From Begonia masoniana (taxonomy: Eukaryota > Streptophyta > Magnoliopsida > Cucurbitales > Begoniaceae): a DNA stretch of 64,000 nucleotides. The stretch lies in the NCBI GenBank assembly GCA_022432975.1, contig CM039515.1:18261488-18325487 (forward strand). The letters are read 5' to 3'. This document shows positions 55,577 through 64,000 of this stretch, piece by piece. Within the stretch, counting starts at the first letter, position 1; each line of letters begins with the position of its first letter. The position numbers and the translations under genes were made by a program. The notes below the pieces were generated by a model. It had not been told where the DNA came from and ran no database searches. It saw only the letters and a list, made by a program, of their open reading frames with translations.

Positions 55577-58053
55577 TGTAACACTCGAAAAATTTCCTAT
55601 AACGTGCATAGCCCTAGGTTAGGGTATGTCATGAGAGTTTAACGTTAGTCCTAGAGTTTTCCTAAGCTCGTGAGTGGAAAGTAAAATTGAATAGGAAATT
55701 GAGAGAAAATTTTAGGGTTTGAGGGGTTAGAAGTTTTTATGGAGTTGAATTGAACTAAAGGTAAAGTAAATGATAAAAAGGGGGAGAATTTTGAGGGCTT
55801 CACGTTGGATTGAGGGAGAGTTAAGGGTGAGGTGATTTTGTAAAAATAAGAAATTGGGTGGTAAGTTTCAAAAGGGAAAAAGTAGAATTAGGTTAAAATG
55901 AGAATTTGGTCTTCTTCTTCCCTCATATCCCACGATTCTCTTCTCCTCCATTGCTGAGTTCTCTTCCTTCATTTTCCATCAAGTTTTGCCAAGGAATTAA
56001 GGTAAGTTGAGTGGGTTTTATGTTGTATGCATCTAGGTGAAGAATTTTAGTGTTTTAGTTGAGTTTTGGTAGAATTTGGTTAGGGTTTGAGAAACCCTAA
56101 TTGAGGAGTCCAAATTTTTTATTTCATTGGCTAGTTTTTTTCAATTTTTATGGTTTAAATTTTAGATAGGTTAGTTTAGGGTGTTTAGGTGGATAGATTA
56201 GAGAATGGATGTGAGTAGGTGAAAAATCGATTTTGGTAAAATTGTTCACCGGTTCTGTTTTGTGGTTTTCGAATTGGCCAAGTTATTTGGTTGTTAAATT
56301 TGATTATTTCAATGGATAGTAGACGTGTAGAGGTTTACGGAATGAGGTGGAACATCTAAATCCGTTGAAAAATGAGTAAGTTATGCCAATTGAAGTTTGG
56401 AAACTAAAATTGTTGGAAAATTGGGTTTAGGTGTTATGTTTTAAAGTTGGTTGAATTGTTGTTAGTTTTGAGTTTAGATAATTCCTTAGAATTTCTTAAA
56501 GTGTTGCTAAGTTATTTTCCCTATATTTGTTAGGTTGACGAGCGAGCAGTTATCGTAGTCGAAGTAACTGAACACGTGCCAAGAAATAAGGTAAGTAGTA
56601 GATGTGTGTTCTTATTGTCATGCATTGCATAATGTTTTTAAACTACGAAATACGAGTTTTAGCATGTTTTGCGTTATGAATTTGAAACGTGAGAAGATAA
56701 GAAAACCGATATGCAACCTGGTTTCGAATAGAATCGCCTTATTGGGAAGTAGTGCTCGTGTGTAGCACCCCGAAAGGGATTTTATGAGAAATGTTATGCT
56801 AAAAGTACGTAATGTGTCATAAGTATGAACGTCTCGATATGTTCGTGCTAGAAGTCACACTGAGGGTTCTACGATCGATGTGGGAGGAGATCCGGTTTGG
56901 CCGTCCAAGATTGTGTGAGAATGTGTGCCTCCGATCTTGCTCTGTGGGTCAAGGTGTGGCCGTCCAGGATTGTGTTAGGACGTGTGCCTACTTGATTGAC
57001 GTTTAAAAGTGAAAGATAAATGCAACGAAAATGAAACGAAAATAAAAGATTTAGTAGAACTGCATTTAGGGGTTGAGTTGAGCATACATTGTTTTAAATT
57101 GCATTATTCCCTACTTGCTAAGCATTAGGTTTCTGTTTTGTGTTCTGTGGTGTAAGTGACAACATATTTGTAGGTGAGTTGGATGAGGGAGCCCAGGACT
57201 AGGGAGCAGTCGGTGACACATGGGGCATGTCGGTGAGGTTATTTGTCGGGGCGTCTCGACCATGGTCTTCGGGATGTTTGTGGGATTTGGTATTTTGGTA
57301 GTTTGTTGGATTTTATTTGTGTAAAGGATGGTATTTTATAACCTTTGTGAATGTTGTTTTGGATGGGTTTAATATGTTTTGTAAATTGTTTGATTTTCAG
57401 GATTTTAGTTTAGTAAATTTAGTCGTTATGCTGCTCGATTTTTACTAAGGTAAACGACGTTCGTTTCACCTCATTTTCACGTTTTTGCTAAAACCTTTGA
57501 GTCGTGTTTTCTGAGATTTTTACGTGTCAAGGAGTCGGGAAAAGTTTTGGGTAGGTTTTAGGTGTTTTGGTGGTGTGAAATTTGAAGAAAAATGGAAATT
57601 TGTCAAGTAGGTGTGCTAGTGGCCGAGGAGGAGGTGCGCAAGATGTTGGTGGGCGTGCTGGCGCCGGGCGGGGCTCACGCAGCAGGCGCGCGGTGCGCGC
57701 TGCTCTGATAGATTGGCGCGCAGCGCCGATCGATCGGCCAACAATACTGTTCCTCGATCGCCGACCCGAGAAGGTGCCGATCGATCGGCCCTTGCTCGCG
57801 GGGTCGCGCGTTGGCGCCCTTTTGGCCTACCCGAATTTTTTTTCAAATTTTTAGTTTTTCAAATATGTTTTAACCCGATCTTTTTTGACACGTTTTGAAC
57901 ATATTTTATGCACATTTTCCAACCGTTTTCGAGGGTTCGAAAAACCCAGAAATCGAGTCAAAATTTTTATCTAAAATTATTTTAAACTTCGTTTTAAACG
58001 TGGGATTATTGAGCAATGTAGCGAATCGAGCCGGGCGGGTTCGGGGCGTTACA
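55577..58053 (+). mobile_element. Solo LTR 4, gypsy-like
   Basis: 2477 bp, TGTAACACTCGAAAAATTTC to TCGGGGCGTTACA, with perfect 5-bp target copies AAATT (55572-55576, 58054-58058). The undisturbed site is seen at 24499-24503 in the other block. It is the same family as 32973-35609 in the opposite orientation; it has three GATCGATC palindrome sites at 57725-57790. Confidence 0.93.
57725..57790. repeat. GATCGATC array in solo LTR 4
   Basis: GCCGATCGATCGGCC twice (about 57726 and 57776) with CTCGATCGCC between. Confidence 0.82.
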
Positions 58054-58249
58054 AAATTGGGTCAAATCCCTGACACATCACCTGTCAACAAACGCGAAAT
58101 ATTTACTCATAAATTATATCGTTTAAAAATCTCGAGCTGTACATTAAACACCTCGAAAAGATTATTTTTACCAACTAGCAAAGACAGGATGTCGAATCCA
58201 AACTTGATTTCTAAAAATGCCGGCGATTTAAAATCTAACCTCTTTATAT

Positions 58250-58640
58250 ATTAAGGTTAAAACCAATTTGAATATCAAATTACGAGTTTAATTTGAAACA
58301 TTCCCTAAACTAAAAATTCTAACAACTAAAACTTTAAACTATAAAAAATATAACAAATCAAACCCTAGCGGGTGGCCGATCACCCCCCGTTCTTAATTTA
58401 CACATAAAACGGGGGACCGATCACCCCCCGTTCTGAATTAATGCCGAGAACGGGGGCCGATCACCCCCCGTTCTATCCATTGCTTACGTGGCACTGGACG
58501 TATTGGTTTGGGGATCGATATGGGGGCGGGGACCCCGTCCAACATGCATCGCACGTGATTGGAGAACGGGGGTCCTCGCCATCCAACAGGCCCCCGTTCA
58601 TGTCTACCTATTTTAGAGGTATTCGAGAACGGGGGGTCAG
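58250..58640 (+). repeat. MULE-E left terminal region
   Basis: Copy of 24696-25085: GGTTAAAACCAATTTGAATA, the AACTAAAACTTTAAAC block and repeated CACCCCCCGTTCT words. Continues at 59046 past the Cassandra LTR. MULE-E would run from here to the window end with its middle replaced by LARD sequence. Confidence 0.78.
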
Positions 58641-59045
58641 TGTGATGACCCAAATGTGTACGTATGAGCACGACTGCGGGCAAACCTCGGGTTGTGGGGT
58701 AAATATCATGACCTAAGCCGAGTGTAGGCAAATCTCAGATTCGAGTATAGACAAATCCCAGATCGTAAAACAAGGGTCGTCACAATCACATATTGCTTGG
58801 GGAGGTATATGGAAATAAAACATATGTAAGGAAACCCTCCCAAAATAGTAAGACGCGTTTTGGAGCAGAATTGGCAACGGATCCCATAAGAACTCCGAAG
58901 TTAAAAGTGCTTCGGTGAGAGCAGTACTATGTTGGGTGACCGACTGAGAAGTTCTCGCCAAACAAATTCGTGAAAGGGGAGGACATTGGGCTACGGCCCA
59001 ATCCCCAGAGTGGACAATATCTTACTGAGAAAAGAGGTCATTATA
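58641..59045 (+). mobile_element. Cassandra solo LTR
   Basis: 405 bp, TGTGATGACCCAAATG to GGTCATTATA, at the same place as the full element in the other block. Flanks GTCAG and ATCAC are decayed target copies. The 5S-like part is at 58877-58955. It arose by LTR-LTR recombination after the duplication. Confidence 0.88.
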
Positions 59046-59299
59046 ATCACCGCCCCAAAACGACATTCCATTGTTGACCATATTTTTTGGTAAGATTGAG
59101 AACGAGGGGTGCCACCTCAAAACGGCGCTCGATCTCAATTATTTTGCATGAGAATGGTGGCCGTTCTCAGGAATTGGGGTCGATCTCCGATAATATATAA
59201 GGAAACAACCCTCCATTCTCACCCCCTGGTTGGCAAAAACCATACAATCTCTCCATCACTTTCTTGTTCAGACGAATTTTCTTTGTTTTAGCTAAGTTG

Positions 59300-59830
59300 A
59301 TGGATTCTGATTCGAGTAGATCAGTTTATTGAGATGTGCAACAACTTGTGATGCCAATATGGACTGGTATTCATACTTTACACCTATATATGGTGATTTT
59401 CAGGCATTCGATCGCATAGAAGGTATTCAAGAAATAGAGGTGCAATCTACATCCAAAACTCTAGACGGTGAGCTTCGAACACCGGTCGACTCGGAGATGA
59501 TGCGGTGGAAAACATACTGGTAAGGGAAGAAATTTCAATGAGATTTTATTTGGGAAAAAAATATAATTCTTTAAAGGAAATTAGAGAAGAAATAGTAGAA
59601 TATGTTTTGAATAATGGTTATAAAATCAAATTCATTAAAAGTAAATCTCGGCGACAGATGGCCATGTGTAAAGACGGATGTGATTGGCGACTGCATGGTT
59701 CGAAGATGCAAAATGAGCTTACGTTTCAAATAAAGAGTTTCAACGATTCTCATAATTGTTTAAGGAAAATTGAGAATCAACACGCTAATATAAAATGGGT
59801 GGCAAGTCATTATTTCAATAGGTCCAAAAG
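59300..59830 (+). pseudogene. MULE-E transposase, N-terminal part
   Basis: ATG 59300 MDSDSSRSVY then a stop; NMDWYSYFTPIYGDFQAFDR, EVQSTSKTLDGELRTPVDSE. The second frame has REEISMRFYLGKKYNSLKEI, MCKDGCDWRLHGSKMQNELT and FNDSHNCLRKIENQHANIKW. It is cut by the LARD LTR at 59831; residues after that in the open frame belong to the LTR. The zinc-finger Cys/His set is intact here. Confidence 0.82.
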
Positions 59831-60890
59831 TGATATGCCCTGGATCGACGATCATCAAACTCGGCCTAAACCTTGGTCTAGCTTTTTTGTTCTAATGAAT
59901 TTGCTAGTGTTGCAGGTATCTTTAAAGTTTGGGTTGAATACTTAAAGAGGGAATTTGTCTTCCCTTATCAAATTATTTAACCAATCTTTGCATTTAACTT
60001 GTATATTTTAGGAAACTTTAGTTTCGTTTAAAACTTTGTTAATTGGCAAACTTTAACCTTGTTTCTTTTAGAATGTATGTTTGTAATAGTCTTCCAAAGG
60101 GATTGGAAAATGGTAAAGGCAATGAGCAAAAAGCTATTTTCATTGGGGCATTTTGTCGAACAACTGGCGTGCATCAGTAATCGGGTAGCAGAACACCCGC
60201 ACAAGACAAGGCAAAGCATGCACAAGGTGGGCGCACAAGACAAGGTCACGCGCGCACGGATCAGCCGTGGCGCGTAGACATTAGGTGCCGCAGCGCGCAT
60301 CGTCGCAACAACACGCGCACACCTGCGCGCCCCAGCAAGCGCCAGCGCACGCACTAGCCTGACAGCGCCAGCACACGCACCGACGAGCAGCGCGCGTGCC
60401 CAGCAGCCACTAGCACACTTTTTCTTGGTTCAGCCGACCCGGTCCGGTCTGGTTCACCCAGTTCAACGACCAACGACTATAAACTGGCAGATTGCAGCAC
60501 TCATTCAGCTTTTCTTCCTCCTCTCTTCCCGATCATTTTCCATCTGTATTTAAGCTTCACTCTCTGCTTTGTAAAGGTTTGGTTAATCTATAGAATATTT
60601 GGAAAAGGAAGAGAGTTTTCTTCAAAGAAGGATTTTTCTTTGTGGGTGCAAAGCACCAAACGCTCCGTAAACCTCACCGAGCAGTTGAAGCCTCCATTGC
60701 CAAGTCAAGCTCAAGGTTGCTTGTTTGGTTTTTAAGCCTCCCTTCTCCCTCACTCTTTGAGAGGAGGAAACAACATAAGGTGATGAAAACCGTTCCCCGT
60801 CGTTGGTGGACATCTTCGGCAATGAAGTTGTCTTTTCCCCGAAGGCCTAATCTTGACCTCACGGGGACGACGCTGGGCATTCCCTCTACC

Positions 60891-63677
60891 TGTGACAGCC
60901 CGAAACCGGATCCCGATCGGAAACCGAGAACCGAGCCGTCACTCCGGGACAGTTATCAGAAAACGGTGTCTATTATTTTTTTTTTACATAATAAACGGGA
61001 TGAGCTTTTAAAGTGACTCATAAACTTTTCAGAGGAAGGGAAAAACATCCCCTGTAATAAGAAGCAAAACGGGAAAAGCACAGTGAACATACTTACAATC
61101 GGAAGGAAGAACAAGTAATAGAAGGAGGTAAGGGCAAAAGACAGAATATGAAATCAGAAGACTTGTACTATCAATGCAAAACCCTAAACCTAAAATTTTA
61201 CAAAAAGGGAGGGACTATGGTGATTAACAACATTTCAGAACCACAGAGAAAGAGAAACGGGAACTAACTCAGAGCTGAGATTATAGGAATGAGTGACTAA
61301 AATGAAGAAACGGAATTAAGCAGGAAAAATAGTAAGAATTTCAATAACCGAGGCGGAAGAAGCAATTTAACACTGGGCGGAAGATGTCGAGTAAGACAGA
61401 ACAGATGACGTCAGCCGGAAGATGGATGACGTCAACCGGAAGATACAGGCAATAACGGAATCGACAGAAGGTGATGACGTCAGCCGGAAGATGGGTGACG
61501 TCAGCCGGTAGATGTGTTTTAAAACAGACGGAATTGCACTACTCACCGGTGGATTGAATAAGACAAAATAGATGATGTCATCGGAAGATGTGATGACGTC
61601 ATCGGCAGATAGAGGCAGTAAACGTAATCGGCAGAAGGAAAACCTAAAACAGAATTACTGTTTGGCGGTAGATGCACTCAAAAAGGGCATCGGTAGATGT
61701 AGGCAAAATTCTTATCGGAAGGTGTAATCGGAAGATATGGTTTTAAGGACAGAATTTACAACTTTTAACAGGAAAACATACAAACAGAAAACCTCACGAC
61801 AGAAGGCATAAAGGTTTCTAACCTTCAAAACCCGATTTCAAGACAAATTTTTGAATCATACTCTACAAGTGACAGGGGTTCAGGAAAACAAACTGCATAG
61901 ATGGCTCAAAGACTCGAGACCATCCATGCACAACCCTAAAAGACAGATTTCAAATACACGGTTCCAGAATATTTCAGAATACTTCAGAACATAATTCAAC
62001 TGTCAAATACAGTATAAACAGAAGGCATGAAAGTTATAGACCTTCAATACTCGATTCTGAACGAGGTTATGGAACATACTTTGCAAATGACAGATTCAAA
62101 GAAACAGACTGCATGGATATTTCCCAAAACTAGAAGTCATCCATGCACAAACAAATAAAAGCATCCCAGCAGTTTTTGAATAATGTCAATACATTTCAAG
62201 ACATAAATACAACTGTCGAATACAGAGGTTTTAGACATCAAGACAGGTTCAATACATTACAGAGTTTCGACAGAGTTTTTCTAAAACCAAAACATCATAA
62301 TCTAATTAAAATTCACAGGCAGTATTTTCTCTTTCAAAAACTTAAACCTCAGAGCAGATATATGTCTGGCTGCAGCAACCACCCCATGAGCTTGATCCAC
62401 CCTCTACATTAGATCATCATTTTGAGGAACAAGATCCTCGGTTTCGGGTTCAGTACCTACATCAAAGAGTTCACCTATGAGTCTAAAACTCAGTAAGACA
62501 TAATCGGTATGCAGTGATGCAAAATGCTATGCATGCAGTTTTTCAGAATATGGTGACAGTACAGAGCATTTAGTTACAGTGGCAGTAGACCTAAGTGGGG
62601 CTTATAGGGGAACTGGCAAACAGTGGGGGAGGGGGAGGGTGCACTATCAGGCACATTCAGGGATACAGTACAGTAAACGGTAAACAGTAAACAGTTCTGG
62701 GGCCAGTCCCCGTCCCACACTTAACCTGGTACATTTCAGTCGGATTTTATCTTATTAGTTTCAAACTGTGTACAGAAATAAGTTTTGCATGGATTTTCAG
62801 TAAAACGTGTATGCATGACATTCTCAGTGCCTGAACCTATAACAGCAGACATCAGAAGTAACAGGGCATATTGTGAGACAGAAAACAGACAACTCAGAAC
62901 GTGAACTTAACAGACAACACAGAACACAAACTGAACAGAAGCTATAACATTTCTACCCAAAACTACCTGACAGAACAGGAACCCTAGTACCTCTGTGATG
63001 TAGGGCCATAAGGGCCAATCTACGGTTATGAACTTACCTGTTATCCTCGATGCAGTTAGCCGGAAAGTCTCGGAAATGCTCGAACCTGCACATGTACATT
63101 CAGAAAATAAACAAGCTGCAAATGCTAACAAATAAGTTAGATGAATTTGTTCCAAATTCATCCAAACCATTAGAAAACAAACCGGTGTGTTTTCATCCAA
63201 GAACAGTGAGTTTTCTCCAAATACCATAACCCTAAACTTTGGTAAAAACCCATATTAAACTTGTCCAAACTTGTTAGCATGAGTAGATGCTTACCTTTGA
63301 CAGAAAACAGAAGGAAATCCAAGAAGATCGAAGGTGCTTCGATGGTTGCTTGTCGTCTGGGAGAGAGAATGCCGAGAAGAGGAAGAGAGAGCAGAGAAGT
63401 GAAATGAAGAAGGTTTCACGTAGGAGGAGTGTGTCTTGTTCAGCAAGCTGAACACGGGGCAGTCATCCATTGGTTTATTTCCACCAACCTTAATTAGTTC
63501 TCCATTTTGCCCTTCCATGCATTTTAACTTAGTGAAATGTTTAGTTACACATTAGTTTAGTTCTCCACTAATTATTCCAACAATTCAACCAAAACATTCC
63601 TTTGTATTAATATAATATTGATCCCGTTTAAATGATCCTGGAAAAACTATTACATGGCAAAAATGCCGGGTGTTACA
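60891..63677 (-). mobile_element. Solo LTR 5, with TGACGTCA array
   Basis: 2787 bp, TGTGACAGCCCGAAACC to ATGCCGGGTGTTACA, with perfect 5-bp target copies CTACC (60886-60890, 63678-63682). It is a different family from the other solo LTRs: no GATCGATC array but a cluster of TGACGTCA palindromes (61406-61601). No coding. Confidence 0.92.
61406..61601. promoter_or_regulatory. Array of TGACGTCA (bZIP/CRE-type) palindromes
   Basis: Perfect TGACGTCA at 61406, 61427, 61475, 61496 and 61594, and TGATGTCA at 61573. The units share the context GATGACGTCAGCCGGAAGAT. TGACGTCA is the C-box bound by plant bZIP factors; function here is inferred. Confidence 0.85.
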
Positions 63678-63904
63678 CTACCATTCTGCATTCATCTGAA
63701 CGTCACCCACCTCCCAGCGAGTGATTTGCAGACCCAGACCCTATCAGTTGGTATCAAAGCCCAACCTGGAAGCTCTTGTGTTTTTCTATTCTGTTTTGTC
63801 CTCAGTCGTTAGTTTTTATTTTTTGTTTTTGTTTGTTCTATTGTTTTTGTTGTGCTGTTTCGGTCATATGTCCATTTAAGTTTCACCCATTGTGTTGCAT
63901 GTTT

Positions 63905-64000
63905 CTAGGCATAAATTAAGAACAGGGTGATCGGCCACCTGCCAGAGTTTGATTTGTTATATTTTTTATAGTTTAAGATTTTAGTTGTTAGAGTTTTTAT
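63905..64000 (-). repeat. MULE-E right terminal region (partial)
   Basis: TCTAGGCATAAATTAAGAAC, then GCCACCTGCC and GTTTTAGTTGTTAGAG-like blocks, matching 43996-44090. It is joined directly to LARD internal sequence at 63904. Window ends inside it. Confidence 0.78.

Larger units (their letters stand above)
59831..63746 (+). mobile_element. LARD 5' LTR, second copy, interrupted by solo LTR
   Basis: TGATATGCCC to CCCTATCA, split at 60890/63678. A TATA box (GACTATAAACTGG, 60475-60487) matches that at 27459. The internal region follows at 63747 with primer site 63749-63760, and stops at 63904 where MULE terminal sequence begins. Confidence 0.82.
53460..63904 (+). repeat. Second copy of the block from 22374
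   Basis: Collinear with 22374 to about 30790 after removing private insertions: ATGGAGTAAGATGACAACGA, MULE transposase (minus), CT-rich spacer, MULE terminal region, Cassandra, MULE N-terminus, LARD 5' LTR, LARD internal start. Private here: solo LTRs 55577-58053 and 60891-63677, and loss of one Cassandra LTR. Private in copy 1: solo LTR 27930-30607. Confidence 0.88.

Noticed and set aside
62143..62412. 89-codon frame in solo LTR 5
   Set aside because: No domain; within a non-coding LTR.

Overview
This window is nuclear DNA of a flowering plant, most likely a eudicot. It holds plant gene families (germin-like protein, GDSL lipase, U-box protein, SCAR/WAVE fragment), GT-AG introns, plant Ty1/copia and Ty3/gypsy retrotransposons with initiator-Met tRNA primer sites, a Cassandra TRIM carrying 5S rRNA-like LTRs, and Mutator-like elements (MULEs). 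I cannot name the species. Only one host gene looks intact: a two-exon germin-like protein on the minus strand at 48152-48920. The other host sequences are broken: a PUB9-like U-box remnant (3532-4233), a GDSL lipase pseudogene (45151-46696) and a SCAR/WAVE fragment carried inside a copia element (about 18641-18870).

Layout, left to right. 1-1668 is the end of a Tekay/Del-like gypsy LTR sitting in a copia RT/RNase H remnant (1669-2516, 3' LTR from 2809), followed by the U-box pseudogene. A complete minus-strand copia element (4342-19124, target duplication GACTT) is split in gag by a complete minus-strand chromovirus (8008-17738, target duplication GAGCT). 19130-20310 has no gene.

20311-44100 is a nest of Mutator-like DNA. 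MULE-A (20311-24115) has a plus-strand second ORF facing a minus-strand transposase. MULE-B (24696-44100) is opened by a Cassandra TRIM (25086-25961), a coding-free LARD-like LTR element (26751-36123), three solo LTRs (27930-30607, 32973-35609, 36662-39602) and unresolved LTR-like DNA (40911-43555). A foldback MITE (44105-44945) lies beside the GDSL pseudogene. After the germin-like gene comes MULE-C (about 49235-53456), the least damaged two-ORF MULE. It is fused to a second copy of the 22374-onward block (53460-63904), which has its own solo LTRs (55577-58053, 60891-63677) and a solo Cassandra LTR (58641-59045). The window ends in a MULE terminal region.

How the parts relate. The MULEs are the substrate; retrotransposons inserted into them, and most then recombined to solo LTRs. 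Because one block is duplicated, shared insertions (LARD, Cassandra) predate the duplication and private ones follow it. The best candidates for something poorly described are: the recurrent convergent pairing of a MuDR-type transposase with a PF20167-like ORF; the modular GATCGATC-palindrome and hairpin arrays in several LTR families; a TGACGTCA array in another LTR; and the antisense SCAR fragment in a copia leader.
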